The translations under genes were made by a program, and so were the position numbers. From assembly GCF_009733595.1 (NCBI RefSeq), contig NZ_WOFH01000001.1, positions 248,001-312,000 on the forward strand: a DNA stretch of 64,000 bases, in the 5' to 3' direction. Under the pieces are notes generated by a model, which searched no databases, had not been told where the DNA came from, and saw only the letters and a program-made list of their open reading frames with translations. This DNA is from Actinomadura litoris (GTDB lineage Bacteria > Actinomycetota > Actinomycetes > Streptosporangiales > Streptosporangiaceae). How positions within the stretch are numbered: the stretch's first letter is position 1; each line of letters begins with the position of its first letter. Positions 51,116-60,311 of this stretch are shown one piece after another.

Positions 51116-52395
51116 CGCGTCCGGCGCAGCCAGCGCAGGATGTCGGGGACGCCGCGCCTGAGCGACCCCATGTGCCGCGACTCCGGCCCGTAGTCCACGA
51201 CCTGCGGCCTCGCGCCGTGCGCGCGGAGGGCGCGCGCGCACGAGAGGGTGTTGGCGTAGGCGACCTGCTCGTCGCCGGATCCGGCGAACAGCCGGACCGG
51301 GACGTCCGGCCGCCAGTCGCACGTCCCGTCCGAGGACCGGATCGCCTTCAGCAGCGTGCCGGACGGGCGCGCCAGCCGCTTCCGGTACGCGGGCGTGAGC
51401 AACTGCTCGGGCGTGTCGGGGAGCTTCGGCAGGATCTCGGTGGCCTCGTTCTTCGACCCGTCGAACAGCCCCTCCACGATCGAGTCGTAGGGGGCGTTGA
51501 ACACCTCCGACGGCGACCGGTACAGGCCGAACCCGTGCTTCCACGCCACCGTGACGTAGGAGAGGTAGAACACCGACGCCTTCGGCGCGAGCGTGGTGGT
51601 GGGCGACAGCGACGCGGGAAGCTGCGCGCGGCGCAGGTCGAACGGCCCGCTGACCGAGGCGATCGGGCCGAGCCGCAGGGAGGGGTCGGCGCCGCGGCCG
51701 AGCTCGCGGCCGAGCGCCATGGCCGCCACCCCGCCCTGGGAGAACCCGGTCACGGCGACGCGCGGCTGGAACCGGACGCCGTGGGAGCCCGCCACCGTCC
51801 GCGCGGCGCGCAGCATGTCGAGCGACGCCGACGCCTCGGACGCGGAGTGCATGTACGGGTGCGGGCCGGGCCCGAGCCCCAGCCCGAGGTAGTCGGGGGC
51901 GACGCCCGCGTACCCGGCGGCGGCGTAGTAGACGGCGGCGACCCGGCCCTGGCCGTCCTCGGCGGTCGCGCCCGCGTCCTTCCTGCTCGCGAGCGTCCCG
52001 TGGGCGAAGCTGACCGCCCGCACCGCCGTGCCCGGGGCCGTCGCGGGCAGCGCCACGATGCCGCTCGCGGTCGTGGGCCGCCCGGTGGGCGTGATCGTCC
52101 GGTAGACGACGCTGTAGGCGTCCACGCCGTTGCGCGGGCGCGGCGACGCGAAGGCGTCGTCGATGTCCTTCAGGTAGGCGCCGGTCTGGGCGCCGGTCAT
52201 GTGGGCCACGCGGGTCGCCGACACGACCGTCCCGCGTCCCGGCGCGGCCGCGTCCCCGGACACGTGGCGGGCCGGGGCGGAGCCGGAGTCGTCCAGGGCG
52301 AAAGCGGCGGCGGGGACGGTGGTCAGGACGACCGCGCCGCCGGCGAGCGCGACCCCGGCCCGGCGGGACCGGAGGCGAACGATGGAGTTCTTCAT
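51112..52395 (-). CDS. Secreted lipase/alpha-beta hydrolase (LIP family)
   Basis: 427 aa. A Sec signal (RLRSRRAGVALAGGAVVLTTVPAAAFA) opens the protein. The body has the secretory lipase layout: SFAHGTLASRKDAG, the nucleophile elbow VTGFSQGGVAAMALG, RLFAGSGDEQVAY (Asp) and SRHMGSL (His). Residues around GYAGVAPDYLGLG match the family. It hydrolyses esters outside the cell. ATG 52395 is preferred, as residues before it would block the signal. Confidence 0.88.
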   Translation of the reverse strand: MKNSIVRLRSRRAGVALAGGAVVLTTVPAAAFALDDSGSAPARHVSGDAAAPGRGTVVSATRVAHMTGAQTGAYLKDIDDAFASPRPRNGVDAYSVVYRTITPTGRPTTASGIVALPATAPGTAVRAVSFAHGTLASRKDAGATAEDGQGRVAAVYYAAAGYAGVAPDYLGLGLGPGPHPYMHSASEASASLDMLRAARTVAGSHGVRFQPRVAVTGFSQGGVAAMALGRELGRGADPSLRLGPIASVSGPFDLRRAQLPASLSPTTTLAPKASVFYLSYVTVAWKHGFGLYRSPSEVFNAPYDSIVEGLFDGSKNEATEILPKLPDTPEQLLTPAYRKRLARPSGTLLKAIRSSDGTCDWRPDVPVRLFAGSGDEQVAYANTLSCARALRAHGARPQVVDYGPESRHMGSLRRGVPDILRWLRRTR

Positions 52396-52576
52396 GGCCA
52401 ACGACGCTAGGGCCGGCGGTACCACCGCCCAATGCGCCTAGACCCCTGACGTAGGTGTACTTGGGTTCACCCCCCTCCGGATGGGGAGTGCGCCTGTGGG
52501 GGCGAGATCCGTCATGTCCCCTCTTGACCATTGGTTCCGTCCGAAATAGTTTCAGCGGAAAATAAGGGGGTTCTCC

Positions 52577-53584
52577 ATGGCCACGACATACGAGCTCGGC
52601 GACTTCGTCCTCCAGGGCGGCGCGACCCTGCGCGGAGCGCAGCTCACCTACGAGACCTACGGCACGCTGGCGGCCGACAAGGGCAACGCGATCGTCTACC
52701 CGACCTGGTACTCCGGGCGGCACCAGGACAACGAGTGGCTGATCGGCGAGGGCATGGCGCTGGACCCGTCCCGCTACTTCATCATCGTCCCGAACATGCT
52801 CGGCAACGGGCTGTCCAGCTCGCCGAGCAACACGCCGCCGCCCTACGACCAGAGCCGGTTCCCGAACGTCACGATGTACGACAACGTCGAGGCCCAGTAC
52901 CGGCTCGTCACCGAGCACTTCGGCATCGAGCGGCTGCCGCTGGTGACCGGCTGGTCGATGGGCGCCGGGCAGACCTACCAGTGGGGCGTCAGCCACCCCG
53001 AGATGGTCGAGCGCATCGCGCCCTTCTGCGGCTCGTCCCGCACCAGCTACCACAACAAGGTGTTCCTCGAAGGGGTGAAGGCCGCCCTCACCGCCGACGC
53101 CGCGTTCGCGGAGGGCTGGTACACCTCGCCGCCCACGCGCGGCCTGCGCGCCGCCGCCCGCGTCTACGCGGGATGGGGGTTCTCCCAGGCGTTCTACTGG
53201 GACCGCCTCTACGAGACCCTCGGCTACAGCTCGCTGGAGGACTTCCTCGTCGGCTTCTGGGAGGGCTTCTTCCTGGACGACCGCGACCCCAACAACCTGC
53301 TCACGATGCTGTGGACGTGGCAGAACGCCGACGTCGGCCTGACACCGGGCTTCAACGGCGACACCAAGGCGGCCCTCGCGTCCATCAAGGCGCGGGCGCT
53401 GGTCATGCCGGGCGAGAAGGACCTGTACTTCCCACCCGAGGACGAGGCGTGGGCCGTCCAGCACATCCCGAACGCGGAACTGCGCGTGATCCCCGGTGTG
53501 TGGGGGCATTTCTCGGGCCACGGCAGCAACCCGGTGGACACCGCCTTCATCGACGCGGCCCTCACCGAGCACCTGGCGCGCTGA
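52577..53584 (+). CDS. MetX-like alpha/beta acyltransferase/hydrolase
   Basis: 335 aa, in the homoserine O-acetyltransferase fold: TYETYGTLAADKGNAIVYPTWYSG, VPNMLGNGLSSSPS, the nucleophile elbow LVTGWSMGAGQTYQW, and the C-terminal MPGEKDLYFPPEDE and GVWGHFSGHG for Asp and His. Several MetX substrate residues are changed, so an acyl-transfer or hydrolysis on another alcohol is likely. ATG 52577 follows AAGGGGG. It stands alone; the gap on its left is shared with the divergent lipase. Confidence 0.82.
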   Translation: MATTYELGDFVLQGGATLRGAQLTYETYGTLAADKGNAIVYPTWYSGRHQDNEWLIGEGMALDPSRYFIIVPNMLGNGLSSSPSNTPPPYDQSRFPNVTMYDNVEAQYRLVTEHFGIERLPLVTGWSMGAGQTYQWGVSHPEMVERIAPFCGSSRTSYHNKVFLEGVKAALTADAAFAEGWYTSPPTRGLRAAARVYAGWGFSQAFYWDRLYETLGYSSLEDFLVGFWEGFFLDDRDPNNLLTMLWTWQNADVGLTPGFNGDTKAALASIKARALVMPGEKDLYFPPEDEAWAVQHIPNAELRVIPGVWGHFSGHGSNPVDTAFIDAALTEHLAR

Positions 53585-53800
53585 CCTGCGCGACCCCACC
53601 GGTCACTCGTCACGCACCGTGACCACCGGGAACTGACGTCCCTGTTGTGGCCGTCAACATCGCCTGTAAATGGCCTTTCAGCACGTTTTCCCTGCAAGAC
53701 AGGCTGTTGCACCCATCAACAGTGGGTTATGTTACTGCCCTGACCCTGCCGCCCGGGGGGACTCGCGGGGTCGTCCCATCAAGGATCTTGGAGGTCTTGA

Positions 53801-54778
53801 GTGACGACCAACGACAGCGCCGAACGCACGGGTGGCGTTCCAGGCATCGGACGCCGCGGCCTGCTGGGCGGGGTGACGGCGCTCGCCGCCGGAGGGGCGG
53901 CGCTCGCCGTCGGCTCCGGCACCGCGAGCGCCGCCCTCGGGGGGCCCATTCCCGGGCCGGCGTCGCCGCTGCGCATCATCCCCGTCCCCCCGCAGGTCCA
54001 GGCCAAGGAAGGCTACGTGCAGGTGCCCGGCGCGCGCCTGTACTACTGGGACACCGGAGGCCACGGCACGCCGGTGATCTTCCTGCACCCCGGCACCGGC
54101 AGCGCGGAGAGCTGGCCCTACCAGCAGCCCTACTTCGCCAAGGCGGGCTACCGGGTCATCGCCTACTCGCGGCGCGGCTACTTCAAGTCCGACGCGGGGC
54201 CGAAGGAGGACACCGGGACCGGCGCGGGCGACCTGCACGCCCTCATCGAGCAGCTCGGCATCAAGAAGTTCCACGCGGTCGGCGTCGCGGCGGGCGGCGG
54301 CATCGCGCTCGACTACGCGCTGACCCACCCCGAGCGGCTGCTCAGCCTCGTGCTGAGCGGCAGCCTGACCGGCATCACCGACCAGGCCTACAAGGACATG
54401 CTCAGCAGGCTGCGTCCCGAGGGCTTCTACGACATGCCGGCCGACTTCATCGAGCTGGGGCCGTCCTACCGGGCGCTCAACCCGGCCGGTGTGAAGGAGT
54501 GGGTCGAGATCCACGACCGCGCCGTCCACACCGAGGTCTCCCAGGCCAACATCAACAAGCCGTCCTGGGCCGACGTCGAGCGGATCCGCGTCCCCACGCT
54601 GCTGCTGTGGGGCGACGGTGACCTGTACAGCCCGCCGAGCGTCCAGCGGGTCATGGCGAGCCACATCCGCGGCGTCGAGACCGTCGTCGCCAACGAGAGC
54701 GGCCACATGCCGCAGTGGGAGCGTTCGGACGTCTTCAACCCGACGCTGAACAAGTTCCTGCGCAAGCACTCGCGCTAG
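53801..54778 (+). CDS. Tat-exported alpha/beta hydrolase lacking the nucleophile Ser
   Basis: 325 aa. A Tat signal (GIGRRGLLGGVTALAAGG) ends near ASAALG. The fold is a plain alpha/beta hydrolase: VIFLHPGTGSAESWPYQQPYFAKAGYRVIAYSRRG, WGDGDLYSPP and NESGHMPQWE. The elbow reads G-V-A-A-G (residues 161-165), with Ala163 in place of the catalytic Ser. Either it is a non-hydrolytic binding protein or another residue acts. GTG 53801 is preceded by GGAGG at 6 nt. Confidence 0.82.
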   Translation: MTTNDSAERTGGVPGIGRRGLLGGVTALAAGGAALAVGSGTASAALGGPIPGPASPLRIIPVPPQVQAKEGYVQVPGARLYYWDTGGHGTPVIFLHPGTGSAESWPYQQPYFAKAGYRVIAYSRRGYFKSDAGPKEDTGTGAGDLHALIEQLGIKKFHAVGVAAGGGIALDYALTHPERLLSLVLSGSLTGITDQAYKDMLSRLRPEGFYDMPADFIELGPSYRALNPAGVKEWVEIHDRAVHTEVSQANINKPSWADVERIRVPTLLLWGDGDLYSPPSVQRVMASHIRGVETVVANESGHMPQWERSDVFNPTLNKFLRKHSR

Positions 54779-54787
54779 CGGGATTCC

Positions 54788-54818
54788 GGCCCCGGAGCGG
54801 TCCAACCGTTCCGGGGCC
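54788..54818. terminator. Bidirectional hairpin terminator
   Basis: GGCCCCGGA and TCCGGGGCC (9 bp arms) around a 13-nt loop with extra pairing, between convergent genes. Confidence 0.7.
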
Positions 54819-54826
54819 ACTCCGTC

Positions 54827-55738
54827 TCACAACTGCGGGACGACCTCGGCGGCGAGCCGCTCCGTCTGCTCCACGTCGTCGTAGAGCGGGGTGAGCAGGA
54901 TCAGCTCGGCGCCCGCGTCCCGCACCTCGCGCAACCCCTCCGCGCACGCGCCGGCGTCGCCGACGACGGCGACCGGCTCCAGACCGCCCCGCCCGTAGAG
55001 GCGCTCCAGGGACGCGGCGGACCGCTCCCGGACGGTCGGCGCGTCATCGCCCACGGCGATGTAGACGCGCTTGGCGATGGAGAACGTCTCCGGGTCGCGC
55101 CCTTCCTCGTCGAGGGCCTCGCGGACGATCCCGACCTGCTCCGCGAACTGCGCGGTCGTCGACGAACCGGCACCGAAGAACCCGTCACCCCGCCGGACCG
55201 CGCGCCGCAGCGCCGCCGGGGCGCGGGCGCCGAACCACAGCGGCGGGTGCGGACGCTGGTAGGGCTTCGGCTCCATGGCCGCGTCGCTGAGCTGCCAGAA
55301 CCGTCCGTCGAGCGTGACGCTGGGCTCGGTCCAGAGCGCCTGCATCACATCCAGCCCCTCGGTGAACCGGGCGACCAGGCCGTTCTCGGGGTCGACACCG
55401 AACGCCGCCATCCCCGGCCCCCGGTTGCCGATGCCGACGCCGACGTCCAGCCGTCCGCCGCTGAGCTGGTCCAGCGTGCTCAGGCTCTTGGCCAGGTGGA
55501 CGGGGCTGTGCGTGCTCGTCACGAACACCGCGCAGCCGAGCCGGATCCGCTCGGTGCACGCGGCTGCGTAGGTGAGGATCTCGACCGGGCTCGACCGGGC
55601 CGCCGAACCGAGGACCTGCTCCTGCGTCCAGGCGCCGTCGAACCCGAGTTCCTCCACGCGCCGCATATGGGCGCGGAACGCGGCGGGGTCGAACGCGCGG
55701 TCGTTGAGATCCTGGGGAATGGAGATCGCGAAGCGCAT
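54827..55738 (-). CDS. LLM-class flavin/F420-dependent oxidoreductase
   Basis: 303 aa luciferase-like barrel: MRFAISIPQDLNDRAFDPAAFRAHMRRVEELGFDGAWTQEQ, STLDQLSGGRLDVGVGIGNRGPGMAAFGV and PKPYQRPHPPLWFGARAPAALRRAVRRGDGFFGAG. It belongs to the same superfamily as the enzyme at 33924 but a different subgroup. The substrate is unknown. ATG 55738 is taken because the barrel begins at once and GGAAAG precedes it. Confidence 0.85.
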   Translation of the reverse strand: MRFAISIPQDLNDRAFDPAAFRAHMRRVEELGFDGAWTQEQVLGSAARSSPVEILTYAAACTERIRLGCAVFVTSTHSPVHLAKSLSTLDQLSGGRLDVGVGIGNRGPGMAAFGVDPENGLVARFTEGLDVMQALWTEPSVTLDGRFWQLSDAAMEPKPYQRPHPPLWFGARAPAALRRAVRRGDGFFGAGSSTTAQFAEQVGIVREALDEEGRDPETFSIAKRVYIAVGDDAPTVRERSAASLERLYGRGGLEPVAVVGDAGACAEGLREVRDAGAELILLTPLYDDVEQTERLAAEVVPQL

Positions 55739-55845
55739 CTTTCCGACACTAACCCAACCCCTGACCTCGCCCTCCGCCCGGGTCGCCCCTGCGGAAGGTG
55801 TCCACATATGGCAGCGCGGCAACAAGACGGACCCCCGTCGGACGA

Positions 55846-56484
55846 CTACTGAGACCCGCCCCCAGCGGCGAAGGCGTCCTCGATGTCCTTGCGCCGGATC
55901 TCGCTCCCGAGTCCCTCCGGGCCGTCCGCCGCGAGAGCGTTCAAGAACAGTGCTGTCTGACGCTCGGCCATCCGCGGCCAACGAGGCCCGAATGGCAACG
56001 GCTGCGTGATGAGGGCGCCGAACGCGATGACATCGGTGGCGTTGACGGCCGCGCGAATGCTCCCGTCCTCCCGTCCCCGCCCGAGGAACTCCTCCAGGTA
56101 CCGGTAGATCTCCCCCCGCGCCCCCACCGCCTCCGGACTCATCAACGGCGGCGCCCCGTGCAACGGCAGAACAAGCTGGTCCCCGACCTCAACATTCCGC
56201 CGCAGATACTCCCCGACAGCCTCAAGCCCAGAACAACGCAGCTCACCGATGCTCTCCAGGATTCCGACAAGCAGCCCATAGGCGCGGTACTCCAGCGCAT
56301 GCAGCAGCGCCTGCCGGTCCGGATACTTGCGGTACAGCGTCCCGACGCCCACCCCGGCCTCGGCGGCGATGGTGGCGAGCGGGACGCCCCGTCCCTCCCG
56401 AAGCATCACCGTGACCGCGGCGGCGAGGAGCCGCTCACGGTTCGCCTCGGCGTCACGCCGGGGACGCCGCCCACCAGGAGCCAT
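55846..56484 (-). CDS. TetR/AcrR-family repressor of the cupin gene
   Basis: 212 aa. The helix-turn-helix includes VPLATIAAEAGVGVGTLYRKYPDRQALLHAL (~35-65), then a TetR_C_SACE7040-like ligand domain with AFGALITQPLPFGPRWPRMAERQ. ATG 56484 lies next to two identical operators shared with the divergent cupin gene, so it should repress both. The effector is unknown. Confidence 0.9.
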   Translation of the reverse strand: MAPGGRRPRRDAEANRERLLAAAVTVMLREGRGVPLATIAAEAGVGVGTLYRKYPDRQALLHALEYRAYGLLVGILESIGELRCSGLEAVGEYLRRNVEVGDQLVLPLHGAPPLMSPEAVGARGEIYRYLEEFLGRGREDGSIRAAVNATDVIAFGALITQPLPFGPRWPRMAERQTALFLNALAADGPEGLGSEIRRKDIEDAFAAGGGSQ

Positions 56485-56502
56485 GCGCCCAGTATGCCAG
56501 CA

Positions 56503-56524
56503 AAGCGGACGAATACTTCCGCTT
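56503..56524. promoter_or_regulatory. TetR operator, copy 1 (AAGCGGA-N8-TCCGCTT)
   Basis: Perfect 7-bp inverted repeat with an 8-nt spacer, just upstream of the TetR start. Confidence 0.75.
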
Positions 56525-56552
56525 ACTCGTCCGACCGGCTACACTCGGCCTT

Positions 56553-56574
56553 AAGCGGATGAAATCGTCCGCTT
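56553..56574. promoter_or_regulatory. TetR operator, copy 2 (AAGCGGA-N8-TCCGCTT)
   Basis: Same arms and spacer as copy 1, 50 bp away, next to the cupin start. The spacers differ in sequence, so the arms alone are conserved. Confidence 0.75.
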
Positions 56575-56589
56575 CAAGGAGGCGCAGCC

Positions 56590-57057
56590 ATGAGCATCCC
56601 GTACCTGGCCCAGCGCGAGGACCAGCAGAAACTCGAATGGCTCGACGGCGGCACCTTCTCCGTCCTGCTGGACGCGGCGGCGACCGACGGGCAGCTCACC
56701 GTCGGCCGGTTCGACGTCTCCAAGGGCGAGGCGCCACCGTTCCACATGCACACCCGCGAGGACGAGATCTTCCTCCTGATCAAGGGCTCCGCCCTGCTGT
56801 GGGTGGGCGAGGAGCGGATGGAGCTGTCCGAGGGCGGCATCGTCTACCTCCCCCGCAACATCCCGCACGGCTACCGCATCACCTCAGACCGCGCGGACCT
56901 GCTGATGATCGCCACCCCCGGCGGCCTGGAGGGCATGTTCCGCCAGGCGGGCCGCGACCTCTCCACTCCCCGCCCGGACGACTTCGAGATCTCCCGGGAA
57001 GCCCTGGCCGCAGCCGCCGACGCCTACGGCCAGATCGTCGTGGGCCCGCCCCGCTGA
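56590..57057 (+). CDS. Cupin-domain protein
   Basis: 155 aa single-domain cupin of the quercetin-dioxygenase-like type. The metal motif is PPFHMHTREDEIFLLIKG (His, His, Glu), and the second motif YLPRNIPHGYRI supplies the third His. It could be a dioxygenase or an isomerase acting on a small ring compound. ATG 56590 follows AAGGAGG. It is divergent from, and probably repressed by, the TetR gene. Confidence 0.88.
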   Translation: MSIPYLAQREDQQKLEWLDGGTFSVLLDAAATDGQLTVGRFDVSKGEAPPFHMHTREDEIFLLIKGSALLWVGEERMELSEGGIVYLPRNIPHGYRITSDRADLLMIATPGGLEGMFRQAGRDLSTPRPDDFEISREALAAAADAYGQIVVGPPR

Positions 57058-57138
57058 CCCCGGTCCGTCGGGCGCGAGGGGGGAGCACCCGGCGGACCGG
57101 CCCACCACCCCGGCAGCGCGCGAGATGGCCACAACCTC

Positions 57139-57321
57139 TTAACGCACCGATCCGTTTCGCGGAGTCACCGACAGTACCTGGCCGTTAAGGGGGTCGATGA
57201 CCACATCGGTCGGCACCCCTGAATCCAATAGCCGTTGTTCTGTTCCTGGCGGAGGCGGCTCCGCGGCGACCGCGAATACGGTCACCCCCGCACCGACCAA
57301 CCCCATCATTCCAATAATCAT
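57139..57321 (-). CDS. Small exported or membrane-anchored protein
   Basis: 60 aa. One hydrophobic helix (IIGMMGLVGAGVTVFAVAA) is followed by a short outside part, TDVVIDPLNGQVLSVTPRNGSVR. No family is recognised. It is the only coding candidate in the gap 57058-57477. Confidence 0.4.
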   Translation of the reverse strand: MIIGMMGLVGAGVTVFAVAAEPPPPGTEQRLLDSGVPTDVVIDPLNGQVLSVTPRNGSVR

Positions 57322-57477
57322 GCAATTGACGCTACCACGAAGTTCAATCGAAGAAAGCTAGCAGAAACCGCCGCGAACCACGTTCCGACCCCAGTCCTGG
57401 TTCGGCCGTTCACGACCGAAACCCCTTTCCAGCAGGCAACGGCCATAAGCTGATTCCAGGACGAAGGGAGCCCGAGC

Positions 57478-58137
57478 ATGCCGACCGACGACGTGATGGC
57501 CGAACTGGCCGCCCTCGCCGACCCGAAGACACGCGCGGTGAACGAACGCCACGGCGACGACCACGCCGTGAACCTCAGCAAACTTCGGGCACTGGCGAAA
57601 CGGCTGAAGACACAACACGAACTGGCATGCCAACTCTGGCGAACCGACGACAGCGCCGCGAAACTCCTCGCGACCCTGATCTGCCGCCCCAAGAGCTTCG
57701 AACGCGCCGACCTGGACGCGATGCTGCGCGAGGCCCGCACTCCCAAGGTCCACGACTGGCTCGTGAACCACGTCGTGAAGAAGAGCCCGCACGCCGAAGA
57801 ACTACGCCTGGCCTGGTTCACCGACCCCGACCCCGTCGTGGCAAGCGCCGCCTGGGCCCTGACCACCGACCGCGTGACGAAGAACCCCGAGGGCCTGGAC
57901 CTCGCAGCGCTCCTGGACACCATCGAAGCGCGGATGAAGGACGCCCCAGACCGCCTGCAATGGGAAATGAACCACTGCCTGGCCCGAATCGGAATCGACC
58001 ACCCCGCCCACCGCGCCCGCGCGCTCGACATCGGCGAACGCCTGGAGGTACTCAAGGACTACCCGACTCCCCCAGGCTGCACGTCCCCCTACGCCCCCAC
58101 CTGGATCAACGAGATGGTGTCCCGCCAACACCCCTAA
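57478..58137 (+). CDS. DNA alkylation repair protein, AlkD-like
   Basis: 219 aa of HEAT-like helical repeats: HAVNLSKLRALAKRLKTQHELACQLWRTDDSAAKLLATLICRP, TPKVHDWLVNHVVKKSPHAEELRLAW and a late NHCLARIGIDHPAHRARALDIGERLEV. The pattern matches AlkC/AlkD-type base-excision glycosylases that remove bulky or charged alkyl lesions without flipping the base. ATG 57478 follows GAAGGGAG. It stands alone. Confidence 0.8.
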   Translation: MPTDDVMAELAALADPKTRAVNERHGDDHAVNLSKLRALAKRLKTQHELACQLWRTDDSAAKLLATLICRPKSFERADLDAMLREARTPKVHDWLVNHVVKKSPHAEELRLAWFTDPDPVVASAAWALTTDRVTKNPEGLDLAALLDTIEARMKDAPDRLQWEMNHCLARIGIDHPAHRARALDIGERLEVLKDYPTPPGCTSPYAPTWINEMVSRQHP

Positions 58138-58322
58138 CACGACATCCCCGCAACGCCAACGGCCGGTGACACCGGGACGGGTCCGCGCCCGCCGAGATGC
58201 GTGCGCCCCTGGCCGATACCACCCGCACCGGCATCCGGGACCCACCGCGCCCACGGGCAGCAGTGACACAGCGCCCGAAACGTCTTGACCTCAAGCACAG
58301 TTGAGGTCGCAGAGTAGCCTTC

Positions 58323-58781
58323 ATGAGCACATCGGGCCTCGACGCACAATCGAGCAAGGCTGAGATCGAGGCGATCCTGCAAGTGATCGCCACCGTCGAA
58401 CACGCACAGAACAACGAACTCCCCGAAGAATTCCTCAAGCTTTTCCGGGCCGACGCCATCTGGACGACCGGCGGCGGAAAGCGCCTCTTCGGCATCGAAG
58501 AGATCTCGGCCTTCACCCACCAAGTGCTTCCTGGCGGGATGAAGGACCTGACGATCACATTCGAACTGGAGCACGTACTGTTCATCCGCCCTGACGTCGC
58601 CGCCGTCAAGCTGCGCCAGATATACCAGACGCCCGAGGGGCCGGACGTGGGCTCTCCGCTGTGGGTCATGGCAAAGGAGAACGGGACGTGGCTCCTGACC
58701 GCCGCACAGAACATCGGCGCACCCGATGACGAGCTGGATTCGGCGACGACGAGCCGGCCTATCTTCGACCCCGGCAGATGA
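58323..58781 (+). CDS. SgcJ/EcaC-type NTF2-like protein
   Basis: 152 aa, single NTF2/SnoaL-like fold. It has EIEAILQVIATVEHAQNNELPEEFLKLFRADAIWTTGGGKRLFGIEEISAFTHQVLPGG and ends with WVMAKENGTWLLTAAQNIG. The family includes small detoxifying or biosynthetic enzymes and pockets with no proven reaction. ATG 58323. Confidence 0.78.
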   Translation: MSTSGLDAQSSKAEIEAILQVIATVEHAQNNELPEEFLKLFRADAIWTTGGGKRLFGIEEISAFTHQVLPGGMKDLTITFELEHVLFIRPDVAAVKLRQIYQTPEGPDVGSPLWVMAKENGTWLLTAAQNIGAPDDELDSATTSRPIFDPGR

Positions 58782-58898
58782 GGTCCGAACTCGGCGCCTG
58801 GAACCACTGTCACGGAGCAACGGTTCGAGCGCCGTCGCGGACCCGTCCAGTCTCCGCCCCTGCCCACCCAGACTTACGTCCTCATTCGAACCGCGCCG

Positions 58899-59864
58899 CT
58901 AGTGCGGGATGCGGTCGATCAGGTCGCGGGCGCCCTTGCGCAGCAGGTCACCGGACACGTACGTGCCGAGATCCTCACCCTTGTCCGGTGAGGCCCATTC
59001 CTGGGAGTGGACGAACTGCGAGCCGTCCCGGGTGAACACCATCCCCCGCAGGCTCAGTTGTCCGCCACGCTCGATCCGGGCGTGCCCTGCGATCGGGCTG
59101 TTGCAGTGTCCTTGCAGGCCGTGGAGCATCGTGCGCTCCGCGGCCACACACTGGCGGGTCTCCTTGTCGTCCAGCAGCCGAACCAGTTCGACGATGTCGG
59201 GATCGGCGCGGCGGCAGTCCACGGCCAGCACGCCCGAGCCGACCGCCGGAACGATGTCGAGGCTCTCGCCGTGCCGCTCGATCCCCAGTCGATCGAGGCT
59301 TGCCCGCGCCAGCACGATGGCGTCGAACTCCTCACCCGCGTCCAGCCGGCCCAGCCGCGAGTTCACGTTGCCGCGCAGGTACTCCACCCGCAGGTCGGGC
59401 CGGATGCGCCCGAGCTGCGCACGCCGCCGTACGGCCGACGTCCCGACCAGCGCGCCCGGCGCGAGGTCGGCCATGCACTGGACGTCGCTCGCCACGGGAA
59501 ACAGCATCACGTCGCTGGTGTCGTCCCGCTCGACGTAGGCGGCGAATACCAACTCCCCCGGACGAGGCACGTCGCCGGGCACGTCCTTCAGGCAGTGCAC
59601 CGCGACATCGATCTGCCGCGTCAGTAGCGCGCGGTCGATCTCGCGCATGAACGCGCCCTTGCCGCCCAACTCACCCAGATGCCCCTGGTGCCGGTCCCCG
59701 GAGGTCTGGACGCCGACCACCTCGACCGGCACGTCCGCCAACTCCCGCAGCCGCGCGGCCACCCCGTTGGCCTGCACCATCGCCAACGGCGACGTCCGCG
59801 TCCCCAGTCGCAGACCTCCGCCCCCGGCACCCCATGAGGACCCCGGCTCACCATCGCCCCGCAC
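58899..59864 (-). CDS. hemC: Hydroxymethylbilane synthase (porphobilinogen deaminase)
   Basis: 321 aa. It shows LRLGTRTSPLAMVQAN, GGKGAFMREIDRALL, DVAVHCLKDVPGDVP, GTSAVRRRAQLGRIRPDLRVEYLRGNVNSRL and the cofactor Cys in LQGHCNSPIAGHA (usually EGGC). It joins four porphobilinogens into hydroxymethylbilane. No other heme gene is near, so this is probably a second copy. GTG 59864 lies 6 nt after AAGGAG, whereas ATG 59870 has no room for a ribosome binding site. Possible operon with 60000 and 60312. Confidence 0.9.
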   Translation of the reverse strand: MRGDGEPGSSWGAGGGGLRLGTRTSPLAMVQANGVAARLRELADVPVEVVGVQTSGDRHQGHLGELGGKGAFMREIDRALLTRQIDVAVHCLKDVPGDVPRPGELVFAAYVERDDTSDVMLFPVASDVQCMADLAPGALVGTSAVRRRAQLGRIRPDLRVEYLRGNVNSRLGRLDAGEEFDAIVLARASLDRLGIERHGESLDIVPAVGSGVLAVDCRRADPDIVELVRLLDDKETRQCVAAERTMLHGLQGHCNSPIAGHARIERGGQLSLRGMVFTRDGSQFVHSQEWASPDKGEDLGTYVSGDLLRKGARDLIDRIPH

Positions 59865-59999
59865 ACTCATCTCCTTCTCGCCCGCGCAAGATGCACCGTG
59901 GTCCATCACAGCACCGGCACGGGGAGCAGCGTGGGCGACTCTCCAAGTGAGCGCGGCGGCCGCGTCCGCGCCTTCGCCACGGCCGCCGCGCTCACGTCT

Positions 60000-60260
60000 T
60001 CACATGCCGTTCGTGCGCAGCACGTACATGACACGGTCGGCCACCGCCGCCGTCTCCGAGAGCGGACCGATGTCCTTGCCCCACGTCCACCGGTAGGCGG
60101 ACGTGTCGGCGACGACGTCGTCGTTCATGCGTGGCGCCTCGGGGTTGCGGACATGCAGGCAGGGCGTCCGGCCAGGCTCGACACGAACCTTCGCGTGCCA
60201 TCCCCGAACCTTCAGCTCCCCCGCCAGCCGCTCCAGATGCGCGGTGATTGTCGCGTCCAT
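60000..60260 (-). CDS. Small protein partner of a helix-turn-helix regulator
   Basis: 86 aa: helical start (MDATITAHLERLAGELKVRG), then a beta part with KVRVEPGRTPCLHVRNPEAPRM and YRWTWGKDIGPL. Proteins like this commonly follow XRE regulators in actinomycetes. No known activity. It lies 51 bp after the XRE gene. Confidence 0.6.
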   Translation of the reverse strand: MDATITAHLERLAGELKVRGWHAKVRVEPGRTPCLHVRNPEAPRMNDDVVADTSAYRWTWGKDIGPLSETAAVADRVMYVLRTNGM

Positions 60261-60311
60261 GACGCGAGAAGGTAGCCAGCCGATGACACACAGTGATTCT
60301 AGATGGAAACC

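Noticed and set aside
52426..52576. Possible operator between lipase and MetX-like genes
   Set aside because: No clear inverted repeat or promoter boxes could be placed.
50021..53599. Antisense frame of 1192 codons across the kinase and hydrolases
   Set aside because: It spans several real genes on the other strand and has no recognisable domain.
53707..53735. Promoter TTGCAC...TGTTAC before the Tat hydrolase
   Set aside because: The -10 is poor and the spacing is ambiguous; it is not reliable enough to list.
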